From positions 20,699-84,698 of the forward strand of contig JAZQGX010000235.1 in the NCBI GenBank assembly GCA_045540275.1: a DNA stretch of 64,000 nt, written 5' to 3'. The position numbers and the translations under genes were made by a program. Of this stretch, positions 26,883 to 36,320 are shown in pieces. How positions within the stretch are numbered: position 1 is the stretch's first letter; every line of letters starts with the position of its first letter. The notes beneath the pieces were generated by a model. That model did no database searches, was not told where the DNA came from, and saw nothing but the letters and a program-made list of their open reading frames with translations. Source of the stretch: RGIG8368 sp045540275 (lineage in GTDB: Bacteria > Verrucomicrobiota > Kiritimatiellia > RFP12 > UBA1067).

Positions 26883-28349
26883 CTAAATTTCAAGAACTGG
26901 TGTATCAAGGCTGGCTATTTCACGATCAAAAAGCTGAAGCTGATTTGAAAAACTGTCGGGTAAATCAGAGACCCCTGCTCGTTTTAAATCCGCACCGAAA
27001 TTGAGAATTGAATTGAGAACATCGCGAACGCGTAGTGAAGATGCATCACCGCAAAGCACATAATTGCCATCTGAATCGTCATCAACTTTAAGAAGGATGC
27101 CGACATTTACAAGTTCATTGATAATTCTCGAACAGATGCTGCGGGGTATGGCGTTGTCAGTAGCGAATCTGGATACTGACAGAGGATGAGGGGCTGCATC
27201 CGTTGCCGATTTTGCCGCCGCTGAAACTAGCATCAGGGATAATGTTAGCCGAGAACGGACACTGAGCATCTCAGCAATTGACGAATAGAAAAAGAGGTTG
27301 CAATATTGTGCGGCGAAGGCAATTTCAGCTCCGACAAGCACTATTTTCCAACTCATAAAAAGCCATGCGAGCAGGATGGGAAGAGTAGCAAAGCCACCGT
27401 ACAAAGTACTGAACTGAGCAATTCCAATTTGCAGCATTGTACATAGTTTCAACCACAGTGTTGCCAATACAGCGGTGACCAGACCTCCAATAACGGCAGC
27501 TTTGGCACGCACCTTGGTATTCGGCATAAATCCGATAAGAAACGAAAAGAAAATCCAACCGAACAGAATGACCGTGGCGATCTTGACTATGGGGTTGTTG
27601 CTGAAAAAGTCGAGAATGACGGATCCTTTTTCGCCCGCTATTTTGGAAATTACGCCCGAAAGCGCTGACACCACCGGAATGGTTGATGCGGCCAGGCAAA
27701 GAAACGGGAGAATAATAATGGCAAAGAGATAGTCGGCCGCCTTTCGAACCAAAGGTCGGCCGGAGCGCACATTCCAAACCTCATTAAAACTGGTCTCGAC
27801 CTTATCCAACGTTCCGATAACCGTCCAAAGCAACATCACAGCGCCGATACCACCAAGCGTTCCAAAATTGATATTATCGAGTTGGGAGAGCAATTCATCG
27901 GCCATTTTTCGCATTTTCGAGGAAATTGCCGATGCTGACACCGTTTGAGGTGGGAGTTGGTTGGTTTTGGATTGTGTGAGGGCAATTGCGTTTTGCATTG
28001 CATTTTCATCTGACGGGAGAGTGTTGCCTGACTCGAGTTCAGCGGTCCAGGTTTCTACCACTGCATAAATTTTTTCCTTTGCCAGTTCGCCGCCGCCAAA
28101 TGCGCGGGCCAAGGCTAAGGTCATTGCCAATACGGGGATAAGTGCCATTAGCGAAAAAAACGTCAAGGAGGCGGCATGAAGATTGCAGCGATTAGATTTT
28201 AGGCGCGAACAGACCAAAGAAAGAAAACGCAATGCTCTTATAGTCAACCTATGGATTCGACCTAATTCTTCGGTATGGAGCTGCCAAAGTTCGTATTTGA
28301 TGAAACGAATCAAACCTGACAATCCTGTCAATTTATTCTGTTTGTTCAT
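26883..28349 (-). CDS. YihY/BrkB-family inner membrane protein with C-terminal winged-helix-like extension
   Basis: 488 residues, longer than the usual ~290. A YihY core (about 60-390) has six membrane helices and the typical NLHAASLTFFSLMALIPVL, LLWTVIGTLDKVETSFNEVWN and YGGFATLPILLAWLFMSW. An extra Ala/Gln-rich insertion (about 125-175) follows the first loop. Residues about 390-488 (VSRFATDNAIPRSICSRIIN) look like a winged helix of the Rrf2 kind. Function is unknown; it was once misannotated as ribonuclease BN. The first 12 residues are encoded by a sequence resembling the AATCCTGT repeat family. Confidence 0.85.
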   Translation of the reverse strand: MNKQNKLTGLSGLIRFIKYELWQLHTEELGRIHRLTIRALRFLSLVCSRLKSNRCNLHAASLTFFSLMALIPVLAMTLALARAFGGGELAKEKIYAVVETWTAELESGNTLPSDENAMQNAIALTQSKTNQLPPQTVSASAISSKMRKMADELLSQLDNINFGTLGGIGAVMLLWTVIGTLDKVETSFNEVWNVRSGRPLVRKAADYLFAIIILPFLCLAASTIPVVSALSGVISKIAGEKGSVILDFFSNNPIVKIATVILFGWIFFSFLIGFMPNTKVRAKAAVIGGLVTAVLATLWLKLCTMLQIGIAQFSTLYGGFATLPILLAWLFMSWKIVLVGAEIAFAAQYCNLFFYSSIAEMLSVRSRLTLSLMLVSAAAKSATDAAPHPLSVSRFATDNAIPRSICSRIINELVNVGILLKVDDDSDGNYVLCGDASSLRVRDVLNSILNFGADLKRAGVSDLPDSFSNQLQLFDREIASLDTPVLEI

Positions 28350-28366
28350 TTATCATCTATCCTTAT

Positions 28367-29068
28367 CTAACGAATTTTAGAAAGCACTCTGATTGCAACG
28401 GGGCGGACTACGCAAGAAAGTTGACATGCTCCGCAACCGACACACAACTTTTCATCCACCAGCAACTGATTTTGTGGCCACTCCGTGGATTCCACCAGAC
28501 TCAACGCATTAACGGGGCAATGGTCAATGCATATTCCGCAACGGCGTTGCGACTCCAAACAAAGCGTTACATCAACATTGGCAACTGCTGCAATTGCTGG
28601 TTTCGACATTCCGGATTTTAGAACCGGGATGGCGCCCGTTGGACAGACGATCATACATTTCTTGCAATCGGTATTACAGAATTTATCGATAAAATTCAAC
28701 TGTGGTGCAAGCCATTTTTTTCCACCTTCAGAACTTAGTTCGATTATATGCTCAGGGCAAGCAGTGATACAAGCTCCGCATCGAATGCATTTTCTAAGAA
28801 AATCCCCTTCACTTACCACCCCCGGCGGGCGGATTGCCCGATTAGGGCCTGTCCCCTCCGGATTAGGGCCTGTCCCCTCCGAATATTTCTCCGTATGCGT
28901 GTCATCGTCTTTATTAGGGTCTGTCCCCTCTTCCCGAACGTTACGTTTAGGGTCTGTCCCCACATGGGGATCATTTAACGCAGAAGAATGCGCGGCACCT
29001 AGACAAAGCAACAAGACACCGATGAATCGGCGTCTTGTCGTCTGTTGGCATGTAGCGGTTCGCTTCAT
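28367..29068 (-). CDS. Tat-exported NapG-like polyferredoxin with repeat-encoded linker
   Basis: 233 residues. The twin-arginine signal TTRRRFIGVLLLCLGAA (about 9-25) marks Tat export. Four Cys clusters follow: CIRCGACITACP, CNTDCKKCMIVCP, a CLESQRRCGICIDHCP cluster and CVGCGACQLSC, giving up to four [4Fe-4S] centres as in NapG/MauN electron-transfer proteins. Residues about 30-80 between the signal and the first cluster are encoded by four in-frame GGGTCTGTCCCC-type repeats, giving EGTGPNP and GTDPK units. Start by the ATGA overlap with purL. No nitrate reductase or quinol genes are near; it may serve another periplasmic reductase. Confidence 0.85.
   Translation of the reverse strand: MKRTATCQQTTRRRFIGVLLLCLGAAHSSALNDPHVGTDPKRNVREEGTDPNKDDDTHTEKYSEGTGPNPEGTGPNRAIRPPGVVSEGDFLRKCIRCGACITACPEHIIELSSEGGKKWLAPQLNFIDKFCNTDCKKCMIVCPTGAIPVLKSGMSKPAIAAVANVDVTLCLESQRRCGICIDHCPVNALSLVESTEWPQNQLLVDEKLCVGCGACQLSCVVRPVAIRVLSKIR
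28841..28961. repeat. Four GGGYCTGTCCCC repeats inside the ferredoxin gene
   Basis: Copies at 28845-28856, 28866-28877, 28917-28928 and 28950-28961, all in plus orientation. The first two form a perfect tandem of a 20-mer with 21-base spacing. All four are read in the same frame from the minus strand, as GTGPN or GTDPN/K, so the reading frame is preserved. Confidence 0.88.
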
Positions 29069-32000
29069 TTCATCGCAAACGCGTAAGCATTGCGGAACAT
29101 CCGCATCCAAGGGCCACATTCTCCTTCAAACAAACCGCCCCGATATGAGAGTTGCGAGGAGCGGAATCCGCGTTCCGGATGTGGCATCATGATGGTTGCA
29201 CGCCCATCATCAGAGGTAAATGCCGTCAAACCACCCTTTGTCCCGTTCGGATTGTAAGGATAGCGTACGGTAGGTTGAAGCTGACTGTCGACATATCGCG
29301 CAGCAATCTTGACCTTCCCTTCTGATTTTTCACTGGCAAATACGGCGCGGCCCTCGCCATGGGCTACCGCTATAGGAACTTTTGAACCCGCCATACCCTT
29401 GAAGAAAATTGAAGGAGAATCCATCAACTCAACCGTGCAATATCTCGCTTCAAACTGCTCTGAGACATTACGCTTAAACTCCGGCCAATGCGTTGCGCCT
29501 GGAATAAGGCTCTTGAGCTGCGACAGCATCTGACAGCCATTGCATACCCCCAATGAGAATGTATCCGGGCGATGGAAGAAATCCTTGAACATCTTTTTTA
29601 AACGCGGATTAAACAAGATTGACCGCGCCCAGCCTGAACCGGCACCGAGCACATCGCCATAACTAAAGCCGCCACATGCAACCAGTCCAACGAAATCAGC
29701 CAAATCCGCTCGACCGGCAAGTAAATCGGACATATGAACGTCAACACTATCAAAACCGGCAAGCGCAAAAGCCGCCGCCATTTCAATGTGGCCGTTCACC
29801 CCTTGCTCCCGCAAAATCGCGACCCTCGGCCTGCGGGTCTTTTTTGAGACCCTCACCTTTACATTGGCGTCCGGATCGTAAGTCAGGAAGAAGTTCATAC
29901 CTGCATCATTAACATCAAGCGCGTTATCATATTCTTCACGCGCAGAAACAGGATTGTCCCGAAGCGCCTGCATCCGATAGGTTGTCTCGCTCCATGCTCG
30001 GCGTACGGCAGTAATATCGGTTGCAATTACCAGTCGTCCACCGATACGAATTTCAAATTTACGGGAATCGGTCATCGGTTTGCCGATAAGTGCAACATCC
30101 GAACCTAAACCTGCATCGGTGAAGATCTTCATCACTGTCGCAAGTTTCGAATCCGCCACCTGAAGTACAGCGCCAGGTTCTTCACTGAACAAAACCGCCA
30201 AAGGATCCGCGTTCTGGTCAGTCATGCGCACATCAAGGCCGCAGCCGCCGGAAATTGCCATTTCAGCGAGAGTAATCGCCAAGCCGCCATCCGATCGGTC
30301 ATGATAGGCCAGTGCAAGCTTGCGACGCACAATCTTTTGCATGGCATTGAAAAACGCCTTAACACTCTTGGCATCGGCATCTGCCGGCTCGTCTCCAAGT
30401 TGGTTGTAAACCTGAGCCAGGCAACTCGCACCTAAACGGTATTTGCCATGTCCTAGGTCAATATAAACTAACGTACTCGCTTTTACTGCGCGTTTGATAT
30501 CCGGGGTCACGGTAAGAGTAGCATCTTTAACAGGAGCAAATGAAGAGACCACCAATGACAATGGTGCAACCTGACGATGTGATTGACCCTTTGAATCGGT
30601 CCAAACCGTTCGCATTGAACAGCTATCCTTCCCTACGGGTATGGAAATCCCCAATGCCGGGCAGAAATTCATCCCCGTTTCCTTGACGGTTGCATACAAA
30701 TTGGCATCTTCACCCGCCTCCCCGCACGGTGCCATCCAATTGGCTGAAAGACGAACGTTGGAGATGTCTCCGCAATCGGCAGCCGCTAGATTAGTCAATG
30801 CCTCGGTTATTGCCATACGGGCGGAAACAGGACCACTGATCAATGCGCTTGGGGTACGCTCACCGGTCGCCATCGCTTGTCCATTGTGAGTCTTGTATCC
30901 CATGGTGGTAACGGCACAGTCGGCTACTGGGAGCTGATATGGGCCAACCATCTGATCGCGGGCCACAAGTCCAGTAACCGAGCGGTCTGTAATGGTTATC
31001 AAAAATGTCTTGTCGGCGATAGTGGGCAAGTGGAGCAATCTGAAAAACGAACTCTCTGCCTCAATATCTTTGAAATCTAGCTTCTCATGCTTGACGGAGA
31101 CGCTTTTCACATCTCGAACCATCCGAGGGGGTTTGCCAAGCAAAACATTGATGTCCATGTCAATCGGATTGTCGCCAAAATGGCTATCGGAAAGCACCAA
31201 CCGGCCATCCCCGGTTGCAACGCCGAGGAAAGCAACGGGGCAACGCTCACGGCGGCAAAGATCTTCGAAGAACTCCTTTGCTTCAGGGCGCAATGCCAAA
31301 ACATAACGTTCCTGCGATTCACAGCACCAGATTTCCATAGGACTCATCGATGGTTCTTCATTGTGAATTGCACGCAACTCAAATTTAGCGCCGGTTACCT
31401 CGGCTAATTCAGGGCAACCATTGGAAAGACCGCCAGCACCAATATCATGAATGGCGACTACCGGATTGTTCTTGCCCATTGAAGCGCAAGTATTGATCAC
31501 TCCCTGGCAACGGCGTTGCATTTCTGCATTTCCGCGTTGCACGGAGTTGAAATCAAGCGCTTCGTCATTCGTACCGGTGGCCATGGAAGAAGCCGCGCCA
31601 CCGCCCAAACCAATACGCATTGCAGGCCCACCGATTTGTACGATAAGGGCGCCTGGTTTAACGGGCTTCTTGTTAACCTGGTCGCGAATTATAGTTCCAT
31701 GACCGCCGGCCAGCATGATTGGCTTATGATATCCGCGATATCCACCCACGGTCTCCTGCTCATAGGTTCGGAAGAAGCCGGTTAATTGAGGACGACCGAA
31801 CTCATTACCGAATGCAGCTCCGCCGAGAGGTCCGTCAATCATGATATCAAGCGGGGAGGCCAAACGTTTCGGAAATTCAGCATATGGTTTTTCCCACGGC
31901 TGTTCGCCTCCGGGGATATGAAGATTACTGACCATAAAACCGCAAATACCGGCAACGGTGCGAGAACCCGAACCGGTTGCCGCTTCATCGCGGATTTCAC

Positions 32001-32979
32001 CACCGACACCGGTTGCCGCACCCGGGAACGGTGAAATTGCGGTCGGATGATTGTGCGTCTCCACCTTCATCAACTGATCGAGCTGTACCTCGCTGAATTC
32101 GTAGCTGCGAGGCATTGCGACAGCCTTGATATCAGCAGGAGGTGCCGGGGTGAAAATTTCGGTTTTAAAACCTTTAACCACGGACGAATTATCCTTGTAA
32201 GCGACCAACGTGCCCTTCCCGTTTTTGGCATGAGTATTTTTAATCATGCCAAAAAGGGATTCTTTTTGTTTTTTGCTATCAATAATAAATTCGGCACCAA
32301 AAATCTTGTGGCGACAATGCTCTGAATTAACCTGCCCGAACATTACCAACTCGGTATCGGTAGGATTGCGCCCTGCCGCCTTGAAAGAATTGGCAAGATA
32401 AGCCATCTCTTCTTCAGAGATAGCCAGGCCGAGCTCGTCATTCGCCTTGCGTATTGCGTCGATCCCGCAATTTAAAACATCAAAACTGCGGCCGGGGGCT
32501 GGCGGTGGGCAATCGAAGAAGTCATTCAATTCGGTGTAGATACCCTCGGTCATGCGGTCATAGAGCAAATGGGCGGCAGGTGCAAGCTCTTCACAGGTCA
32601 GCAAGCGCGGTGATGTCGATGAATTTTCATATGCGCTTATTTTAAACTGGATACCCCGCTCAACTCGCGGCACGGATTTGATTCCGCAGGAGTGAAAGAT
32701 GTCGGTTGCCTTAGATGACCAAGGGGAAATGGTACCCTTGCGGGGAGTGACAAAAAAACCTTCCTCGGAAACGGGGGCATCCAAAGCATTGAGCAGCAGG
32801 ACAGCCTTTTTCAGCTCATCATCAGCGACCTTATCGGTATTGAGCAGATAAACATAATTCGCGGTTATGGAAAATTTTGAAAATGCCGGAAGCGAATCCT
32901 GGAATCCCGAATTGAGAGCATCGAGACGGAACGGTGAAATTGCGGCGGCTCCCGCAAGTAGAGTCAGATTCTGAGCCAT
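29065..32979 (-). CDS. purL: Phosphoribosylformylglycinamidine synthase, single-chain
   Basis: FGAM synthetase of purine synthesis, 1304 residues, the large form with fused glutaminase. Signature stretches: FGQVNSEHCRHKIFG, VETHNHPTAISPFPGAATG, GGHGTIIRDQV, and HDIGAGGLSNGCPE in the synthase part. The C-terminal class I amidotransferase starts near residue 1035 (RVAILREQGVNG), with catalytic Cys in SLGVCNGCQ and His/Glu in MPHPERGF. The SD AAGGA is 6 bases before ATG. It overlaps the ferredoxin gene downstream by 4 bases. The promoter is just upstream. Confidence 0.97.
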   Translation of the reverse strand: MAQNLTLLAGAAAISPFRLDALNSGFQDSLPAFSKFSITANYVYLLNTDKVADDELKKAVLLLNALDAPVSEEGFFVTPRKGTISPWSSKATDIFHSCGIKSVPRVERGIQFKISAYENSSTSPRLLTCEELAPAAHLLYDRMTEGIYTELNDFFDCPPPAPGRSFDVLNCGIDAIRKANDELGLAISEEEMAYLANSFKAAGRNPTDTELVMFGQVNSEHCRHKIFGAEFIIDSKKQKESLFGMIKNTHAKNGKGTLVAYKDNSSVVKGFKTEIFTPAPPADIKAVAMPRSYEFSEVQLDQLMKVETHNHPTAISPFPGAATGVGGEIRDEAATGSGSRTVAGICGFMVSNLHIPGGEQPWEKPYAEFPKRLASPLDIMIDGPLGGAAFGNEFGRPQLTGFFRTYEQETVGGYRGYHKPIMLAGGHGTIIRDQVNKKPVKPGALIVQIGGPAMRIGLGGGAASSMATGTNDEALDFNSVQRGNAEMQRRCQGVINTCASMGKNNPVVAIHDIGAGGLSNGCPELAEVTGAKFELRAIHNEEPSMSPMEIWCCESQERYVLALRPEAKEFFEDLCRRERCPVAFLGVATGDGRLVLSDSHFGDNPIDMDINVLLGKPPRMVRDVKSVSVKHEKLDFKDIEAESSFFRLLHLPTIADKTFLITITDRSVTGLVARDQMVGPYQLPVADCAVTTMGYKTHNGQAMATGERTPSALISGPVSARMAITEALTNLAAADCGDISNVRLSANWMAPCGEAGEDANLYATVKETGMNFCPALGISIPVGKDSCSMRTVWTDSKGQSHRQVAPLSLVVSSFAPVKDATLTVTPDIKRAVKASTLVYIDLGHGKYRLGASCLAQVYNQLGDEPADADAKSVKAFFNAMQKIVRRKLALAYHDRSDGGLAITLAEMAISGGCGLDVRMTDQNADPLAVLFSEEPGAVLQVADSKLATVMKIFTDAGLGSDVALIGKPMTDSRKFEIRIGGRLVIATDITAVRRAWSETTYRMQALRDNPVSAREEYDNALDVNDAGMNFFLTYDPDANVKVRVSKKTRRPRVAILREQGVNGHIEMAAAFALAGFDSVDVHMSDLLAGRADLADFVGLVACGGFSYGDVLGAGSGWARSILFNPRLKKMFKDFFHRPDTFSLGVCNGCQMLSQLKSLIPGATHWPEFKRNVSEQFEARYCTVELMDSPSIFFKGMAGSKVPIAVAHGEGRAVFASEKSEGKVKIAARYVDSQLQPTVRYPYNPNGTKGGLTAFTSDDGRATIMMPHPERGFRSSQLSYRGGLFEGECGPWMRMFRNAYAFAMK

Positions 32980-33017
32980 AAAAAATCCTTCACAATTGAT
33001 ATCAAAAAGACCTGATT

Positions 33018-33046
33018 ATTTTACCACAACTAAACGTCGGTAGCAA
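33018..33046 (-). promoter_or_regulatory. Sigma-70 promoter for purL
   Basis: Minus strand -35 TTGCTA (33041-33046), 17-base spacer, -10 TAAAAT (33018-33023). Predicted start near 33011, a leader of about 30 bases. I see no purine riboswitch or PurR-like palindrome in the short leader. Confidence 0.6.
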
Positions 33047-33111
33047 ATTTTCGTTATCGAAAAGGAGTAAAATTTCGCATCGGATTGACACATTAAACCC
33101 GATAAAATGAA

Positions 33112-33873
33112 TCAACAGCGGAAATGAGCTTCTATTTCAGACGCAAACACGGATAAGTCATCATAGGTTGATTCAGAATAGATATCGAAGTCGGTGGGCT
33201 GAGCATTGACGATAAACAGCTTACCACCGCTTTTAAGCGTCAAATCAGGAAGACCTGCTGCGGGGAAAACGCGCAACGAGGTGCCTAAAACAAGTAGGAT
33301 ATCAGCTCTGGATGCTAGCACTATCGCGGATCGATAGGCTTGCTCCGGCAGTGCTTCTCCGAAGAAGGTGTTATCAGGCTTGAATATGCCTCCACATTCG
33401 CATTGCGGAATATATTTTTCGCCAAGGGCCTCAATACCTCCGTTAGCGTCGATAAGTTGCAAAATGCGATCAAAATCGATTGATCTTGCGCATTTTCGGC
33501 AGCTGTGAACGATTGGAGAACCATGGATTTCGCAAACATCATTTGATCCTGCCCGTTGGTGGAGCATATCAATATTTTGCGTTATTATTCCTTTTAGGAT
33601 TCCGACATCCTGTAAAACTTTCAATGCTTTATGCACTGGGCCTGGCGTAAAAGCGTGGAGATTGTATACGAGCTTCTTCGCTGCCCGATAATAAATGGAC
33701 GGGTCACGGTCAAACCACGCAATGTCAAAAATCCGTTCTGCGTCAACATTGGAACTGGAATAAAGGCCACCGGCACCTCTGAAATCGGGAATACCGCACA
33801 AGGTACTGATGCCGGCACCGGTCAGGGCTACGGCATGGGAAGAAGTGGCAAGCGCATTAATTAGACTTTTCAA
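33112..33873 (-). CDS. cobB: Sir2-family NAD-dependent protein deacylase
   Basis: Cytoplasmic sirtuin of 253 residues. NAD-binding motifs GAGISTLCGIPDFRG (about 20-34) and TQNIDMLH (about 98-105), catalytic His in EIHGS, and a zinc ribbon with CRKC and CECG. It removes acyl groups from lysines with NAD. TTG start with AAAGGA 8 bases upstream; no other in-frame start fits the conserved N-terminus. It follows the lipoprotein gene by 21 bases. Confidence 0.93.
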   Translation of the reverse strand: MKSLINALATSSHAVALTGAGISTLCGIPDFRGAGGLYSSSNVDAERIFDIAWFDRDPSIYYRAAKKLVYNLHAFTPGPVHKALKVLQDVGILKGIITQNIDMLHQRAGSNDVCEIHGSPIVHSCRKCARSIDFDRILQLIDANGGIEALGEKYIPQCECGGIFKPDNTFFGEALPEQAYRSAIVLASRADILLVLGTSLRVFPAAGLPDLTLKSGGKLFIVNAQPTDFDIYSESTYDDLSVFASEIEAHFRC

Positions 33874-33894
33874 CGATATTTTCCTTTAATGAAG

Positions 33895-35283
33895 TCATTT
33901 TATAAACTTGCCGGTGTCACGATTGTATTCGAAGGAACCGCCCTCCCAGGTCATTTTCCCATTTACGCAATCGTCTATTACGGTATATGAATTTGTTTTT
34001 TTCCAACACCCATTTTCTTTAATCAAAACATCAACGGCATCACATGGGCGATTTCCTCGCACTTTTGCGATGATGCTTTTGCCGGGGATGGTAAGTTCAA
34101 ATCCGCTGCCGTCTTCGAGCATTTTGACTACAAATGAGACTTTTGCATGTCCGTCATACATTGGGATAATCGCTCCCGGATAATAGTCGATTGAGCGGTC
34201 CCAAACATCCATCACGTAACTCATATCCTGGTAGCAATTACCGGTAATCCTGCCGGTTTTGGCATCCATATAGAAATGATTAACTTGGTTACCGTCACGT
34301 GCATTGACACAAATGTGAAAATGTGCAGGAAAATCGGTGTGTCCGTTGGCAAAATTCGACTCAAAACCGCCTATCCAAATTTTTCCGTCTTTAATGGTCC
34401 CGGCTTCACCGAAGCCGAGTCGTTCGAACGCTTCGCGAAGTGCAAAGACGAAATTGATTACCGCTTTAATTTCGTTTTCGGGGTATGGCACCTTACGGTG
34501 AGGTCCGGCTTGCATCCCCTTCATGTTGTGAGAGAGCGACCAGGTGATATCGCCGAGAGCGGGGAAGGTGGTATCAAAATGGGTTGGTGTTTTTTTGGCG
34601 GAGGGGATAAACGAAGAGGAAGTGGCGTTAATTACGATATTGCTGGCACCGTACACGGCTCGGATTCCAGCATGAGGCCATGATGCCTTGATAAGTGGGG
34701 CCGGGTGGTTAAAACCATCGCGTTCAAAGGTCAGATACGCCTCACGTATGTTGACGCCGGAATATTTTTCACCTTCGACGAGTCGCCATCCGTCAGGTAT
34801 GCTGAGTTTTGGCATCGGGTCATCACCCAAACGCTGTTTCATTATCTTGACCGCATAGCGAGTAACATCACCTTGATATGCATTTACAAATATAGTCCAA
34901 TTGGTGGGCGCGGAATATTCATATTCGATACCTCCGTTATTTTTGCGATACCACTTGAATTTTATGGTACCATCTTCTCCTAGCGACTCCTCCCATTCGT
35001 CGCCGGATTTGTCGGTTTTGCGGAGTGAAAGGCAAACCAGCTTGCTGTTACGGTTGAATTTGTAAACTCCACGTGAATCGGGCTTTCCGCGTACGCGTTT
35101 GCTAAAATTGTGCCCTTCTTGTTCTAGAGCATGATACCAAGCCAATTTATCTTCTGGTCTACGTGATATTTGAAATTTTTCTCCTAACTCTTTTGAGCTA
35201 GGAGTACGGCAGCCAGCAAAAATGCATACAGCCATCAGAATGATTTTGGGGACAGACCCTTTAAAACATATCACCAAGCTCAT
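33895..35283 (-). CDS. Lipoprotein of unknown function
   Basis: 462 residues. The signal peptide ends in a lipobox (VCIFAGC, Cys about residue 25), so it is a membrane-anchored lipoprotein. The mature protein is rich in aromatic residues and beta strands; a central HFHICVNARDGNQVNHFYMD resembles a metal- or ligand-binding strand pair, but I recognise no family. The first 16 codons include a GGGTCTGTCCCC repeat read as FKGSVPK, which forms part of the signal peptide's charged region. SD GGAG 8 bases before ATG supports this start despite the repeat. Confidence 0.75.
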   Translation of the reverse strand: MSLVICFKGSVPKIILMAVCIFAGCRTPSSKELGEKFQISRRPEDKLAWYHALEQEGHNFSKRVRGKPDSRGVYKFNRNSKLVCLSLRKTDKSGDEWEESLGEDGTIKFKWYRKNNGGIEYEYSAPTNWTIFVNAYQGDVTRYAVKIMKQRLGDDPMPKLSIPDGWRLVEGEKYSGVNIREAYLTFERDGFNHPAPLIKASWPHAGIRAVYGASNIVINATSSSFIPSAKKTPTHFDTTFPALGDITWSLSHNMKGMQAGPHRKVPYPENEIKAVINFVFALREAFERLGFGEAGTIKDGKIWIGGFESNFANGHTDFPAHFHICVNARDGNQVNHFYMDAKTGRITGNCYQDMSYVMDVWDRSIDYYPGAIIPMYDGHAKVSFVVKMLEDGSGFELTIPGKSIIAKVRGNRPCDAVDVLIKENGCWKKTNSYTVIDDCVNGKMTWEGGSFEYNRDTGKFIK

Positions 35284-35324
35284 TTGATTTCTCCATTTCT
35301 TTTAATGATTTTGGGGGCAGCCCC
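35248..35324. repeat. Two minus-oriented GGGTCTGTCCCC repeats at the lipoprotein start
   Basis: GGGGACAGACCC at 35248-35259 (inside the lipoprotein coding start) and GGGGGCAGCCCC at 35313-35324 (upstream). Each sits in the same longer context (AATGATTTT before, TTTAAAAC after), so about 28 bases are duplicated with 65-base spacing. Orientation is opposite to the copies on the far side of the RAYT gene. Confidence 0.85.
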
Positions 35325-35344
35325 TTTAAAACTTACATTTCTTT

Positions 35345-36190
35345 TTAAGCGGATCGTTGGCCATGAGTTGCATAAACCACACATGGTCCAAGCATGTAAG
35401 AAACTATTTTATGCAGCTTACGTTTAAAGCAACTGGAATTGAGATTGATGGCGTTTTTCACAAATTCGAGGCTTCCGATGACGCCCCCATTTTCAAAGCG
35501 CCGATTTCGTACCAAATATAATCTTTGATCACTTTCATAGCGATATCCTAATACTAATAGTGACAGACCCTTGGCGGCAAAAATATCTCCGTTTCTTGCA
35601 GCTCCTAGCGCACTCCATTCATATTCTTCTGGAGTTTTAACCATTTGCGCTCGAACAGGATTGCTGTGAATGTAGCCAATAACATTTTTTAAATTGTCTC
35701 CATCTTCGATTAGAGCACTTTTAAATCTTCCTGCCCACAACGTGCCTTCATGGTTGCTATAGCGATTATACCATTGCGAAAAACGCTGCTTTAAGGTTTT
35801 CATAAATTCGCTTAAATCGCCCATTCTAGCTCGCATTTTATTTATCATTGATTCCGCACACTCCATATCATTCGCATTTTTATAGTCATTAAGTCGATTA
35901 ACAAATGCATTTTTGTAGTTTTCTCCGTATAAAACCGCAACTCTTCGAATAACCTCGGCTTCTGACACGATATTTTTATTTTCCGGCACTCGTATGCACA
36001 AATGAAAATGATTATCCATTATGACATAAGTAGCGACATCCACTCCGCTGAATTCTGCAGCGCGGTGCAAAATATTAAGTAGGACTCGCTTAGCCTTGTC
36101 ATCAACTAGCAAAAATGCCTTATTAGCTATCCTGCTAACAACATGATAATAAGCCGTCTTAGTGGCCTTGACTCTGTTTGTTCTAGACAT
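35345..36190 (-). CDS. REP-associated tyrosine transposase (RAYT, IS200-like Y1 family)
   Basis: 281 residues, single-strand transposase of the HUH/Y1 type. N-terminal AYYHVVSRIANKAFL, the HUH-type motif DNHFHLCI (about 55-62) and the segment WYNRYSNHEGTLWAGRFKSA with YIHSNPVRA match RAYTs. An extra C-terminal part of about 90 residues (GVIGSLEFVKNA) is common in larger members. RAYTs are thought to move short palindromic repeats; here GGGTCTGTCCCC copies lie on both sides in inverted orientation. SD-like AGG is 5 bases before ATG. The frame is intact, so the enzyme may be active. Confidence 0.9.
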   Translation of the reverse strand: MSRTNRVKATKTAYYHVVSRIANKAFLLVDDKAKRVLLNILHRAAEFSGVDVATYVIMDNHFHLCIRVPENKNIVSEAEVIRRVAVLYGENYKNAFVNRLNDYKNANDMECAESMINKMRARMGDLSEFMKTLKQRFSQWYNRYSNHEGTLWAGRFKSALIEDGDNLKNVIGYIHSNPVRAQMVKTPEEYEWSALGAARNGDIFAAKGLSLLVLGYRYESDQRLYLVRNRRFENGGVIGSLEFVKNAINLNSSCFKRKLHKIVSYMLGPCVVYATHGQRSA

Positions 36191-36233
36191 AGAAACCTGC
36201 CTTTCTTAAATAATTTTTCAACAGCAAGTGAAC

Positions 36234-36263
36234 TATATCAAAAAAAATTAAGCGTGTTGTCAA
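36234..36263 (-). promoter_or_regulatory. Promoter of the RAYT gene
   Basis: Minus strand -35 TTGACA (36258-36263) is consensus. The -10 is weaker (GATATA, 36234-36239, spacer 18). AT-rich poly-T tracts surround it. It gives the transposase its own leader of about 40 bases. Confidence 0.5.
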
Positions 36264-36320
36264 AGCGATGTAAAAGTTTTGTAAAAAATTTGTAAAAAAG
36301 TTGTTATATCTTTTGCTATT

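Noticed and set aside
28841..28961. CRISPR array
   Set aside because: The repeats are about 12-20 bases with spacers of 9-40 bases, there are no cas genes, and all copies are in a coding frame.
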